Source of the DNA: Shewanella sp. MTB7
GTDB taxonomy: Bacteria > Pseudomonadota > Gammaproteobacteria > Enterobacterales > Shewanellaceae
Assembly: GCF_027571385.1 (NCBI RefSeq)
Contig: NZ_CP085636.1
Span: 2,666,001 to 2,730,000 of the forward strand
Direction: 5' to 3'
DNA: 64,000 bases
A program made the translations under genes and the position numbers. Below are positions 29,271 to 38,662 of this stretch, piece by piece; positions within the stretch are counted from its first letter, which is position 1, and each line of letters opens with the position of its first letter. The notes beneath the pieces are model-generated. The model saw only the letters and a list, made by a program, of their open reading frames with translations. It did not search any database and was not told the DNA's origin.

Positions 29271-29362
29271 GATGGTATTCCTATAAGTTAATTCAAATAT
29301 CTGTTTAATTTTGTATCTAACTAATATTAAATTATTATTTATCAGTTAGATAAGCTAAAACG

Positions 29363-29391
29363 AAAAACCCCCGGAATTCCTTCCAGGGGTT
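29363..29391 (-). terminator. his operon attenuator (intrinsic terminator)
   Basis: On the minus strand a 9-base-pair stem CCCCTGGAA/TTCCGGGGG (one T-G wobble, GGAA loop; 29368-29389) is followed by five T, about 93 bases before hisG and 61 bases after the leader peptide. The stretch between leader and attenuator (29395-29452) contains further GAAGG/CCTTC complementary segments able to form the alternative pause and antiterminator hairpins. Confidence 0.88.
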
Positions 29392-29452
29392 TTTGATATA
29401 TTTGAATCAACCGCCAGAAGGAAACAGTCCTTCGGCAGTGAGCTTCCGAAGG

Positions 29453-29500
29453 CTACCGCATATGGTGATGATGATGCATAGTGTTCAGAAGCTTTTTCAT
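29453..29500 (-). CDS. hisL: his operon leader peptide
   Basis: A 15-codon frame encoding MKKLLNTMHHHHHMR, with five consecutive His codons, lies upstream of the attenuator. In enteric bacteria stalling at such codons when His-tRNA is scarce lets the antiterminator form and hisGDCBHAFI be read. Too short for standard gene finding. An AGAGA motif precedes the ATG. Confidence 0.92.
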   Translation of the reverse strand: MKKLLNTMHHHHHMR

Positions 29501-29772
29501 AATCTGGTCTCTAGTAAAGTTAACGAGTTTGATGACTCAATAAAAAACGATTAGCTTGCGTGCCAACCCTTGGTAATTAAACTAAACACTTTGAGAAGTG
29601 ATTGCAACTACTAATTTGTGTATTAAAATATTCAACTTCATATGGTAAGAAGCGTTAGGTCTTTATATTGTTTTATTTATGGAACCAGTTGGCTGGAGCT
29701 TGTCTGGTATGACCGTGATGTTTAGCCTAGGAAATCTTTTAGGAATAATGTTGGCTAGAAGATAAGAAAAAG
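29501..29772. other. Intergenic region with the his promoter
   Basis: The his promoter must lie here on the minus strand, just to the right of hisL. AT-rich; I could not settle on one -35/-10 pair. No gene is seen. Confidence 0.4.
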
Positions 29773-29802
29773 AAGCCAGTACCTGCTTTGCTGTACTGGC
29801 TT
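29766..29802 (-). terminator. Terminator hairpin downstream of the porin-like gene
   Basis: A perfect 10-base-pair stem AAGCCAGTAC/GTACTGGCTT (29773-29782 and 29793-29802) is followed on the minus strand by CTTTTTC. It lies about 230 bases past the stop of the outer-membrane protein gene. The gap 29803-30029 shows nothing else that I can support. Confidence 0.65.
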
Positions 29803-30029
29803 AAATCTAAAAAGAAATATGGCCAAATAATAGAGCCATATAAATCAAAAAGGTCTTTAGAATCGAACAAAAGGCAGGGAAACCTTCATTATTAACGCCG
29901 TTGGTAAGGCTGCGTTGATTTACTTCCTGTTTTTAATAAGCATTACCTCCATAATTGTACAAAGCTAGCTTGCACATTTGACGTATCTTTTGAAAGCATT
30001 TGAGAAAAACGTTATCAAGAAAATCTATT

Positions 30030-30788
30030 TTAAAAACGACCATTGATGGCAATGGCTAAGCCTAAGCCATCTGCATCTGAGTCAAGTACTTTTGATACAG
30101 CAAAATTAGCTGAAATACTGTCCGATATTCTTAGCCAATAAGCCGTTCTAATATCGAAGTCACCATCATATAAATCTGAGTTCACATAACCTGCACCAAT
30201 AGACCATGAGTTATTAATGTACCAATCAACATCGAGATTAAATGCATTATCTGAATCTGTATGTAGCCAGCTAGCACCTAAATCCATGCCTGATGTGGAC
30301 TCAAAAGCCACGAAACTACGTACTTTTAAACCATAACTTTCTTCAACACTGTCATCACCATCATCATAAAAAGCAGAAATTGATGAATGATCATTTAAGT
30401 AGTAACCTACTTCGACTCCATAAGTGTCAAAATCAAAGTTACCAATCTCGTTACGTTGATAGTTAAGACCTACAAACCATTTAGAGTCAAATACATAAGT
30501 ACCATCAATACCCATGTTATCTCTATCTTCCACATCAAAAGTAGTGTAGTTAATCCCCAAATTTGATGTTTGAGCCATAAAACTATTTAATGCATATGGG
30601 CTACCATCTTGTGAAACTGGGCTAGCAAAATAACGATATTTAGCCTCCCAAATACCATCACCTAACTCTTCAGAGTTAGCTTCATAACCTAAACTGGCTT
30701 CATGTTGAAAAACATTATCTTGTGCTGCAATTGCACTCATACTTGATAAACCAAGTAAAATAGTCAATGTTGAATACGACAATCTCAT
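30030..30788 (-). CDS. Putative outer-membrane porin / beta-barrel protein
   Basis: About 252 residues with a signal peptide (MRLSYSTLTILLGLSSMSAIAA, cut before QDN). The mature part has alternating short beta strands with aromatic and Gly-rich turns (YGVEVGYYLNDHSSISAFYDDGDD, SWSIGAGYVNSDLYDGDFDIRTAYWLRI) and ends in Phe (NGRF), the outer-membrane C-terminal signature. It resembles putative porins of Shewanella and Vibrio; substrate unknown. I start at ATG 30788 with AAAGGA upstream; the longer reading from 30851 would bury the signal peptide. Confidence 0.72.
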   Translation of the reverse strand: MRLSYSTLTILLGLSSMSAIAAQDNVFQHEASLGYEANSEELGDGIWEAKYRYFASPVSQDGSPYALNSFMAQTSNLGINYTTFDVEDRDNMGIDGTYVFDSKWFVGLNYQRNEIGNFDFDTYGVEVGYYLNDHSSISAFYDDGDDSVEESYGLKVRSFVAFESTSGMDLGASWLHTDSDNAFNLDVDWYINNSWSIGAGYVNSDLYDGDFDIRTAYWLRISDSISANFAVSKVLDSDADGLGLAIAINGRF

Positions 30789-31182
30789 ATTTAATACATC
30801 CTTTTTATATACTTTAATGTCACACACATTATGGCGATTCGGATAATACAATTAGAAAAGTAATCTTTGCAGTTAATAACTGATTAATAACTGATAAATG
30901 CCTGTTATATAGGTTGTCTTGTTTCATTAATTTTCTTCGGACTTCGCGAGTGAAATTTACATTGTTGATTCAATCGGTTAGGTGTTTCTATGATGCTTTC
31001 CTTATTGTGGTTAAAACTTTTTTAGATTATTAACTGTTGTTCAGATTGGTCCTGACTATAATATAGAATAATAATTTAGATTTGACTTACTGCGTTGGAT
31101 GATACAAGTCTAAAATCACTAACTCGGAATGTTAAATATTAACCAAGTGTTCAACATGTATTACAAAATTTAGAGAGAACAT
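30789..31182. other. Intergenic region at the left edge of the AT-rich island
   Basis: About 390 AT-rich bases between divergent genes. It marks the point where base composition shifts. I see no gene, repeat or clear operator. Confidence 0.4.
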
Positions 31183-32448
31183 ATGAACTTAAATTTTCCA
31201 TTTAGTATTAAATTACTTGTGTTGTTACTTTGTACGAACATTAATTTAGTTGTTAATGCAGGAGAAATGGTTGCAGATCGTGATAATGCGGTAATGAAAT
31301 GTTGGTATCCAGAGATAAAAAGCCCTCTTTTCTCTGCGGTGAACGGTGGCGAAGTTGAATATGGTAAGGCTTTGGTGTCAAATGAATGGCGTAGCAAACA
31401 TAGAGAGATTCAAGAAAAAAATAATCCTGATTTAGATATTCTTATTTTCCCATTATGTACTATGCATGATAGTTTTTTTGCAGAATTCGTCTGTAAAAAA
31501 TTTGAAGGTTCTCCAAGCAGCGATACACCTTTAGAATGTTATCCTGAAATTGAACCCACAAAGCCGACTACTGAGGGCAGGTTAACATTTCATCCCGACA
31601 ATTTGTCAAGATTAGATTATGGGAGTCAGATAGGTCGAGGGACACAACGGAATCTAGAGCGACCTGGGCATCAAATTATTCAATATCGGGTAATTGTTCA
31701 AAAAGGGGGTAGCACATATGATGTAACTGAGGGGGCAACTTGGCGGCTTTCAGCAGGTGCAAATGAATTTATTAAATTAGTTGGAGATAAGAAAGGAAAA
31801 GTGTTAACCAGATATGATGTACCAAAATTGGTAGACTCTAGTGTTGTTGTTTTTACGGTATCCTGGACTGGAACTGATGGGAAACCTCAAACAATAAGTC
31901 AATCAGTATATTTAGGCGCAACGTACAATGTAACTGGAGTAGATAGTACGGGGCTCTTGGGGGGAGATTCAACCCGAAGTTTCTTCGTAAATTGTCAACA
32001 TGACGATACAGGGCGGTCAGATATACCATACTCGGGATTAGCGTTTGGACGAGCACACCCAAGTGACATACATTCAATAAATACTTATCTAGTTCCTCCA
32101 TGGACGGAAAAAAAGGATATTAGAGCTGTATTACGTTTTGGAAGTAAAAGCCCTTATTACTATAAAGTATCATTACTACACCCTGATAGATTAGTTAATG
32201 GGGCTTCAAATTCAGGATCAGCTTTAGGCTCCTCTCGTCGTGCTTCGTGTAATGTGCCAAGAAGTGGAAGCACGAAATATGACATCACTGATACTTTGAA
32301 CTCTTGTCGAGGTGTCTTCAATTTTCAATCAGGGGCGAGTACACATAAGGAATACCGTGGATTTCTTGAAGCCTGTCATGATCCTGAAAGTATTTCAGAT
32401 GATACAATACATAAAGATGTTCATCCAGGTGAAAACTGTAATTGGTGA
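31183..32448 (+). CDS. Unknown exported protein at the head of the pilus island
   Basis: A 421-residue protein with a signal peptide (MNLNFPFSIKLLVLLLCTNINLVVNA, cut before GEM). I do not recognise the family. A central stretch (about 165-240: YRVIVQKGGSTYDVTEGATWRL ... VVFTVSWTGTDGKPQTISQSV) looks like a bacterial Ig-like, Big2-type domain. There are about ten cysteines in the mature part, several near the C-terminus (ASCNVPRSG, NSCRGVF, EACHD, GENCNW), suggesting disulfide-bonded extracellular folding. A purine stretch AGAGAG precedes the ATG. It is followed after 169 bases by the prepilin peptidase. Pilus-linked secreted proteins are found at such sites in class IVb clusters, but the link is inference. 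Confidence 0.65.
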   Translation: MNLNFPFSIKLLVLLLCTNINLVVNAGEMVADRDNAVMKCWYPEIKSPLFSAVNGGEVEYGKALVSNEWRSKHREIQEKNNPDLDILIFPLCTMHDSFFAEFVCKKFEGSPSSDTPLECYPEIEPTKPTTEGRLTFHPDNLSRLDYGSQIGRGTQRNLERPGHQIIQYRVIVQKGGSTYDVTEGATWRLSAGANEFIKLVGDKKGKVLTRYDVPKLVDSSVVVFTVSWTGTDGKPQTISQSVYLGATYNVTGVDSTGLLGGDSTRSFFVNCQHDDTGRSDIPYSGLAFGRAHPSDIHSINTYLVPPWTEKKDIRAVLRFGSKSPYYYKVSLLHPDRLVNGASNSGSALGSSRRASCNVPRSGSTKYDITDTLNSCRGVFNFQSGASTHKEYRGFLEACHDPESISDDTIHKDVHPGENCNW

Positions 32449-32617
32449 TATGATATTAATATAGTGTCTAAAATATAAATAAAAAATGACTCGATAATTG
32501 TCGCGTTTTTTGATAAATATAAATTGATATATTTATATTATTTGTATGTACAATTAAAATGTTTTCACTTAAATTGTACAAGAAATTAGAATTGCAATTT
32601 TTATCTATGGATAAACT

Positions 32618-33532
32618 ATGAAAGATTTTGTTAATGTAATGGTTAGTTACCCTTGGGTTTTTTATTCTTTTGCTTTTGTTTTTTCAGCAACTTTTGGTAG
32701 TTTTCTCAACGTAGTGATATATCGCCTCCCAATTATAATGAAACGAGACTGGATACATCAAAGTTATGAGTATCTTAAAGATAATAGTCCACAGATTATA
32801 AAAAAAACTAAAGAGACGGAAACATACGAGAAATATTATAAAACAATCAACCATTATAACATAGTTTCGACAAGGTCAGCTTGTCCACAGTGTTCAGCAT
32901 ATATTAAACCTTGGCACAACATTCCAATTTTTGGTTGGTTAATATTAAAAGGACACTGTCATAGTTGCTCATGTAAAATATCAATGCGCTACCCGTTGAT
33001 AGAGTTTTTCTCTGGTATATTAGTGATTTGTTTGGCTTGTAAGTTTGGGCCTACTGAACAGTTTATATGGGCGACTGTATTATCACTATCTTTACTTACA
33101 CTTATGATGATAGATTTTGATGAGATGATATTGCCAGATCAGATAACTTTACCTCTTATTTGGCTTGGTTTGATTGTGAATTTAGAGCATCAATTTACTT
33201 CACCTACAGATGCTGTGTTAGGTGCCGTTCTGGGCTATGTGTGCTTTTATAGTCTTGCTTATATCTTGGCATTTTTTCTGAAACGTGCGGTTTTTGGTCA
33301 TGGAGATTTTAAGTTAATGGCACTGTTAGGTGCTTGGTTAGGCTTAGGCATATTACCGCTCGTAGTGTACATATCGTTTGTGATTGGTGCTATAATAGGC
33401 TTTATATTATATCTGTCGAAAATATATCAATTTGGCAAACCTATTCCTTTTGGCCCTTATATTGTTGCATCTGGTTGGATTTCTTTAGTTTTTGGTGAAG
33501 ATATATTTACATGGTACATTGCACTATGGTGA
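32618..33532 (+). CDS. Type IV prepilin peptidase (A24 family, TcpJ/PilD-like)
   Basis: Inner-membrane aspartic protease that cleaves class IV prepilin leaders and N-methylates the new N-terminus, 304 residues. TM1 (FGSFLNVVIYRLP, 26-38) precedes the cytoplasmic methylase loop with zinc ligands C89/C92 and C114/C117, and two aspartate motifs: IDFDEMILPDQ (166-175) and GHGDFKLMALLGAW (227-240). In V. cholerae the dedicated peptidase tcpJ lies downstream of the operon; here it is about 1.1 kb upstream of the pilin. It is dedicated to this pilus by context, though pilins of other systems could be substrates. Confidence 0.92.
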   Translation: MKDFVNVMVSYPWVFYSFAFVFSATFGSFLNVVIYRLPIIMKRDWIHQSYEYLKDNSPQIIKKTKETETYEKYYKTINHYNIVSTRSACPQCSAYIKPWHNIPIFGWLILKGHCHSCSCKISMRYPLIEFFSGILVICLACKFGPTEQFIWATVLSLSLLTLMMIDFDEMILPDQITLPLIWLGLIVNLEHQFTSPTDAVLGAVLGYVCFYSLAYILAFFLKRAVFGHGDFKLMALLGAWLGLGILPLVVYISFVIGAIIGFILYLSKIYQFGKPIPFGPYIVASGWISLVFGEDIFTWYIALW

Positions 33533-34678
33533 TAAAAATATGTAATTCAAGTCGGGTACTATAATTTATGGTTAAACTTGTAAGTGCTAAAAGCATTACT
33601 TTAATTCTATAGTTATAATATCAATACTACTAAGTATCAATATTGTAATATCAGAAGATATTTTAACATTCCATTCTGGAATTTAGTCATTTTAACTGGT
33701 TTCTTCTACATAACCTTAAATATTACGATTAGATAGTATTCCCACAATCAACTCTAGACTTGTTTTATTGGGTTAAGCACTGGTGAATAGGGGGAAGTTT
33801 GATTGTGGTGAGATGTTTAAATTCTTCATCTACACATGGAGTGAATAAAACTTTGGTATTTCCATTTGTTGGAGTTACAGCCAGAAAGCATTAGGCATAA
33901 TCAAACTTTTGTTGCTCAACGATTCTTGGATTACTTCCCTTCTTTCCCATAAACATGTAGTTATGTTCTGTTGACTTATACGACATCCTGAAAGTTGATA
34001 TAAACTTGAACCAGGACTATATGACTTAAGATATTAAGGAGCGTTTGCAGATGAAATATTTAAATGCTTATTGTGTAGCTTGAGATTGTAGCAGATTTGA
34101 CTTACCTATTTATATTGGTAAGGCATACCTTGAAAATACGTTCATTCAAATGGTAATTATGTCACTCATTGCTGTGAGCCTAGGGCAAAGATGGACCGTG
34201 TTTGTTCAGTTTGATTATTACTCCTGTTTGAAATAGACATGCCATTTGCTCATAGATGTTTCTCACTCGAAATGCTTAATATTACAAGTCAACATATCAA
34301 TGGTTAAACTTAATTAATTTTTCTATATAAGTATAAGGTCTACTTAACCGTGTAACATTGGTGTGCAATTTGAACTTTTTACAGTTAGTTTACTCTGTGA
34401 AACTATTATCGATTTCTATGGGGTTAACTATAGTTAATAACGCTTGATTTAAGGCTTGTAAGTTACGGTAGTTGGCTTTTCATTAATTAATTTGCAGTTA
34501 ATTAATTGGCTGCCTTGTTAATAAGTGAGAGTTAAGTAGTTTATAACAAGGGTTATTGAATGCTATATGGCATCATTGCTACAAGTTATACATCTGGTGT
34601 CACGCATCAGAAGTGTGTCTTGTAATTTGGAATGTTTGACTTGTTTAATTTGTCAACATCTATTAACCGACATTTACA
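33533..34678. other. Gene-free gap before the pilin operon
   Basis: About 1.1 kb, AT-rich. It holds the degenerate IS630-type transposase remnant (about 33741-34115) and otherwise nothing I can support; the pilin-operon promoter should lie in 34450-34680. Confidence 0.5.
33741..34115 (-). pseudogene. Degenerate IS630-family transposase remnant
   Basis: The stretch aligns by eye with the transposase of the element at 45442-46553 in the same orientation: TAAGC-CTGGTGAATAGGG at about 33774-33792 corresponds to 45630-45648, CATGGAGTGA to 45798-45808, then the segments encoding the VWFQDEARIG region and the frameshift region (ending AGGAGCGTTTGCAG near 34050) to 46004-46030. Beyond that weaker likeness runs on to about 34115. 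An internal part of about 110 bases is missing and the frame is destroyed. No terminal repeats are left. Confidence 0.7.
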
Positions 34679-35395
34679 ATGTCAAAATTTAAGGTGTTTT
34701 ATAGTATGAATAAAAGTAAATTGACAATGATTAGAAAACAAAATGGTATGTCTCTATTAGAAATTATCATTGTATTAGGTATTATTGGTACAATTGCTGC
34801 TGGTGTAGTTGTATTGGCTCAAAGAGCATTAGATAATAAGTCAATTGCTGATCTAAACTCGAATATTAACGCGACTCGATTGGCATTGACTGCAACATTT
34901 AGAACGTCTGGTTACCCGGTTTCAACTGACATTGCTGCCTCATTAATTCCATCAGCACTGGAAGATCCGGCTTCATTAACAGGAAACGCAGGACTTGATC
35001 CGGCTGCTCAATTATTTAGAGTTGGAGCTATTAGTTCTTCAGAATTGACTAATCCAATTACTGGCAACATATTCCATATCTCTTCACTAGGAAATACTGG
35101 TACTACAGAGGAAACAGTGGCCGGTGCTAATGGCAAGGTATTTACTATTGCTGTCAGTGGCTTGAGTTCAAAGCAATGTTCACAAGTTGCTATGACTCAA
35201 TCTGCACAATGGGATTTTGTAGAGGTTATTCTAGCTGATACTATTGATGCGATACCAACTGTTGAGATGACAAGTCTAAAGAGTGTACAAGCTTTAAGAA
35301 CTTTAGACCCTACTGGACGACTAATTCCATCTCTTGTTGAAATAGCTACCGCGTGCTCAGCTTCTTTAAATACAGTTGTATTTGCCTCTCGTTAA
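34679..35395 (+). CDS. tcpA: Class IVb major pilin, TcpA-like
   Basis: Pilus subunit precursor of 238 residues. A leader of up to 23 residues ends in QNG, followed by mature MSLLEIIIVLGIIGTIAAGVVVLAQRALD, close to TcpA (MTLLEVIIVLGIMGVVSAGVVTLAQRAID), including Glu5 of the mature chain and an N-methylated Met instead of Phe, the class IVb mark. Two cysteines (167 and 226 of the precursor) sit like those that close the TcpA D-region; SGLSSKQCSQ matches DGLTQAQCKT. Alternative starts are the ATG at 34706 or 34727, giving shorter leaders. It is the first gene of the operon, with a 63-base gap to the minor pilin. Confidence 0.88.
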   Translation: MSKFKVFYSMNKSKLTMIRKQNGMSLLEIIIVLGIIGTIAAGVVVLAQRALDNKSIADLNSNINATRLALTATFRTSGYPVSTDIAASLIPSALEDPASLTGNAGLDPAAQLFRVGAISSSELTNPITGNIFHISSLGNTGTTEETVAGANGKVFTIAVSGLSSKQCSQVAMTQSAQWDFVEVILADTIDAIPTVEMTSLKSVQALRTLDPTGRLIPSLVEIATACSASLNTVVFASR

Positions 35396-35458
35396 TAGTG
35401 TTATTCATTGCCACATGGATGTGGCACTTACTGACATTTATGAAGGAGGTGAATTTAA

Positions 35459-36667
35459 ATGAGAAAATCTAGAGGATTTTCGTTATTTGAAATGATAATA
35501 GTTATGGCTATTGCAGGTTTAGTTCTATCTTCAGCAACAATAGTTACCATTAATAATATGAATAAGACTAAATTTCAACATTCTATCAATATAGTTGTTA
35601 ATGAAATTGAGTCCATTACTGATTTATATTCACGCAAAGAGTTTGAGGTTTATAACGAAAACAGTAAGTTAAGTCGTTGGTTACCAAGTCCTGTTTATAA
35701 GGTTTCTGCTGGTAGTGGAACTGTATTTGAAGCTCAAAATATTGAGTGGACAGATGTACAGCGAAGAAATTATGAGTCTGCTGATTGTGGTCCTTTGAGT
35801 GGTTTTAATGCACATTTAGGAGCTTTAGATGTTAGAGATTCAATTGTGAATTTTCCTATTTCATGTAATGGAACATTAGAACTTTTGAAACTAAGGAGTT
35901 TTATTGTAGAAAGAGAATCTGGAGCCACTAGAAGACCATTTGGAAACATTCGATTTCAAGTTGAATTAGATGCAAGTTCTGAAAATATAAATTTTGTATC
36001 AATAAGAGATTATTTTAATACTGCGTTTGCAGAACGAGGTATCGCTGTTGTTGTATGGATCTACAGTCCAACAGGAATGAGATTAGTAAAGCTAGATGAT
36101 GTAGTTAGTTATACAGGTGATTTAAAAAGCATCCTCACATTGGATATAGAGAGATCATTTTCAGAAGGTTACTTAACGTCTAATGGTAGAGTGCTAATTA
36201 ATAGGAATGATGCTGGACTATGTTGGGATACTCGAAATCCTACGTTGCCTAATTTAAGTAAACTGTGTATTAAGTCTGATTCCACCGATAGTACAATACT
36301 TAATTTCGTGGACCAAGATGATAAAATAAGTAAGATTGCAGCTATTAATACTTTAGCGCCAATATCAACTACATTTAATTTAACTGGAGATGTTGAATCA
36401 ATTGATAAAAGGGAATGCCCTGACGGTTATAAAAGTCAACAACAGAATTATCTTTCTAATATTGCTGCTGTTGTAAAGGATGTTAATGGTCAGGATGTGA
36501 TTGCACCTGTTCATAGTGTGAAAATTTTAGTTGATGATGTCAATAATAGTTGGGCTATAAGTTCAGTGGTAAAGTCAACTAATATTCATCAGCAAAATCT
36601 CCCATTTGAAACAGTTAATAACGGTGTTTCAGGTTATTTAGTACAAGAATGTGTATTAGACATCTAA
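35459..36667 (+). CDS. tcpB: Large minor pilin, TcpB/CofB-like
   Basis: A 402-residue prepilin-like protein: short leader MRKSRG then FSLFEMIIVMAIAGLVLSSATIVTI, with Glu5. TcpB and CofB are unusually large minor pilins that start and stop pilus growth at the tip. The long C-terminal part matches in size (TcpB about 430) and is AT-rich in codon use, with cysteines in SADCGPLSGF, PISCNG, LCWDTRN, KLCIKSD and RECPDG. The AAGGAGGTG ribosome site eight bases ahead of the ATG is the strongest in the operon. The assignment rests on leader, size and synteny. Its end overlaps the start region of the TcpQ-like gene. Confidence 0.78.
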   Translation: MRKSRGFSLFEMIIVMAIAGLVLSSATIVTINNMNKTKFQHSINIVVNEIESITDLYSRKEFEVYNENSKLSRWLPSPVYKVSAGSGTVFEAQNIEWTDVQRRNYESADCGPLSGFNAHLGALDVRDSIVNFPISCNGTLELLKLRSFIVERESGATRRPFGNIRFQVELDASSENINFVSIRDYFNTAFAERGIAVVVWIYSPTGMRLVKLDDVVSYTGDLKSILTLDIERSFSEGYLTSNGRVLINRNDAGLCWDTRNPTLPNLSKLCIKSDSTDSTILNFVDQDDKISKIAAINTLAPISTTFNLTGDVESIDKRECPDGYKSQQQNYLSNIAAVVKDVNGQDVIAPVHSVKILVDDVNNSWAISSVVKSTNIHQQNLPFETVNNGVSGYLVQECVLDI

Positions 36668-36711
36668 TAACACGTCAGTTATGTGAAATATCTAATATGA
36701 AGGTGGTTTTA

Positions 36712-37314
36712 ATGGTTTTTTTTATGAAGTTTAGTATAGTTTTTCTGATTTTAAGTATGTTTAATATTGTCAGTGCTAAGTGTCTTGATGTAGTGGATTT
36801 TATTTATGATGGGAACCAGCTTAATAACATTGAAGATGTGATAAATAAGAGCTTTAACAAAGATTGTTCTAATGGTGGATATAAGTTGTTAGTACCAACT
36901 AATCAATCAACGGATATGGATTTTAATACTTTTGAAGCTTATAAATATCAAGTTATTGGTTTGTTAGAAATAACTGGTATTGACTATAAGATGCAAAGTA
37001 GCGCTAGAAAGTTTGAGTTGATAAGACAAGAAGTAAAAAATATTAAAAACAATGATGATAAGATATTAGTTGAGGTTAAAAAAGGTGAAATGTTGAGTAA
37101 GTCTTTAATGCATTTAGGAGAGGAAGAAGGTTATAATATTGTTTGGAAAGCAAAGAACGACTACATTTTCAGTGTCGACACAAGTTATCATTGTAATAAA
37201 AATGCATTTCAAATATGCATTGATCAAATTGCAGATGACTTACTAATTAACAACCTTGCATTAAGTTTTACTATCTACATGAAGAATAGAACACTATTGG
37301 TTGAGGGAAAGTAA
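36712..37314 (+). CDS. tcpQ: TcpQ-like pilus biogenesis protein
   Basis: Periplasmic partner needed to place the secretin in the outer membrane. The 200 residues begin with a signal peptide (MVFFMKFSIVFLILSMFNIVSA, cut before KCLD). The C-terminal part (VEVKKGEMLSKSLMHLGEEEGYNIVWKAKNDYIFS ... FTIYMKNRTLLVEG) has the TcpQ C-terminal domain layout. I start at ATG 36712, which has AAGGTGG five bases upstream. The longer reading from 36649 lacks a signal peptide at its N-terminus. Its stop is one base before the tcpC-like start. Confidence 0.78.
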   Translation: MVFFMKFSIVFLILSMFNIVSAKCLDVVDFIYDGNQLNNIEDVINKSFNKDCSNGGYKLLVPTNQSTDMDFNTFEAYKYQVIGLLEITGIDYKMQSSARKFELIRQEVKNIKNNDDKILVEVKKGEMLSKSLMHLGEEEGYNIVWKAKNDYIFSVDTSYHCNKNAFQICIDQIADDLLINNLALSFTIYMKNRTLLVEGK

Positions 37315-37315
37315 A

Positions 37316-38662
37316 TTGAAATCCATATACTTAACACTACTTTTTGTAACAATACTTTCTGGATGCGCGTCTCAAAATTTAGATAATATCTCATTTGAGT
37401 ATGAAGTGCCTGAAATGGTTAAAGTTAAAATGGTTGATGCAAATTATATTGGCGATATTGTATATCGTGGTGGTGATGATGTCCCTAGTTTTTACTATAA
37501 TGAAACTTTTGAAATAAATACCACAAATCCGATTTCAATTGATGGCTTTATTGCAATCATTAGGTTGAAGTATCCGCAAATAAATTTGAAAGAGAGTTTT
37601 CAGTTCGCTAGTTCCAATAAGTCTCTAAAAAACATTCATTTTAATGGGTCTATATATGATGCATTTATTCATGTGAGTAAGTTATTTGACGTATTTATTA
37701 GCATGAGTGCTGAAGGTATTTCTTTTGATGATCGATTGTTTTTTACTGAAAGTATTGATTTTTCAGCTGCAACAGAATCAGATTTCAAAATTGATGCAGG
37801 TATCGCAAAAGATTCTAGTGGCTCATTTGCATCTAGTCTTACTTATAAAGAGGGAGGAAATTTTTGGTTAGAGATCGAAAATTCTTTAGGTTTGATTATG
37901 CCTTTAGATCAATTTGATATTTCATTACAGACTAGTACGATATCTTATTTTGCAAGTTATAAACAAAAAGAAATTGTTGATGTTTTTTTCAAAAAATTAA
38001 AAATTCAACATAATACACAATATAAAATAAATTTTAAAGTGATTGCTGTGGACGAAGATATGTCTAACAAGTTCGCAGTTGGCACTGTTTTGGGAATTAA
38101 CAGTGGTAGTACTAGTATTATTTCTCCAGAAAAATCTTTTTTAGATTTTATATCTTATAAAGATAAAAACTTAGAAGCATTATTGGAATTTGGTTATGGT
38201 GCAGGTAAATTAAAAACGATCCAAGAAGGGACATTTCTTGTGAGAAATGGACACACGCTACCAATTAATTTATTAACTAATATGAATTACATATCTGAAA
38301 TATCCAATGTGGTGAATGAGTTTTCTCAAACACAGAGTATCACAACGAATGAACTATCTACTGGTATTAGTATTAGTATCAAACCAAGAACTTTGTCAAC
38401 TGGAAGAGTCGAAGTGGTTTCAGGTTTTTCTAAAAGTGAACTTATCAATTTAGATTCAGTGTCAGGTGTTATGTTGCCAACCACGAAGGAGGTCGAATCA
38501 TTTTCACGTACAATTGTTACTCCTGGAGAGTATGTGATTATTTCATCATTTGATGATATAAGTTCTGGAGGGAACTATGATATTGTGGCAACCTCTTTTA
38601 GTGATAATATGACAGAGAGGAAATCAAAATTAATGATAATTGTAAGTGTTGAACATGATTAA
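37316..38662 (+). CDS. tcpC: Lipoprotein secretin, TcpC/CofD/BfpB-like
   Basis: Outer-membrane secretin through which the pilus leaves the cell, about 448 residues (TcpC about 489). The signal peptide ends in the lipobox ILSGC, so it is a self-inserting lipoprotein secretin of the class IVb type. N-domain-like repeats come first (NPISIDGFIAIIRLKYPQINLKESFQF), and the C-terminal beta domain shows the secretin signature area LSTGISISIKPRTLSTGRVEVVSGFSKSEL. I start at TTG 37316 with GAGGGA seven bases upstream; no ATG is available. It ends overlapping the TcpR-like gene. Confidence 0.82.
   Translation: MKSIYLTLLFVTILSGCASQNLDNISFEYEVPEMVKVKMVDANYIGDIVYRGGDDVPSFYYNETFEINTTNPISIDGFIAIIRLKYPQINLKESFQFASSNKSLKNIHFNGSIYDAFIHVSKLFDVFISMSAEGISFDDRLFFTESIDFSAATESDFKIDAGIAKDSSGSFASSLTYKEGGNFWLEIENSLGLIMPLDQFDISLQTSTISYFASYKQKEIVDVFFKKLKIQHNTQYKINFKVIAVDEDMSNKFAVGTVLGINSGSTSIISPEKSFLDFISYKDKNLEALLEFGYGAGKLKTIQEGTFLVRNGHTLPINLLTNMNYISEISNVVNEFSQTQSITTNELSTGISISIKPRTLSTGRVEVVSGFSKSELINLDSVSGVMLPTTKEVESFSRTIVTPGEYVIISSFDDISSGGNYDIVATSFSDNMTERKSKLMIIVSVEHD

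Noticed and set aside
30852..31182. att site or tRNA at the left edge of the island
   Set aside because: No tRNA end or direct repeat matching the right edge near 50.4-51.2 kb could be found by eye.
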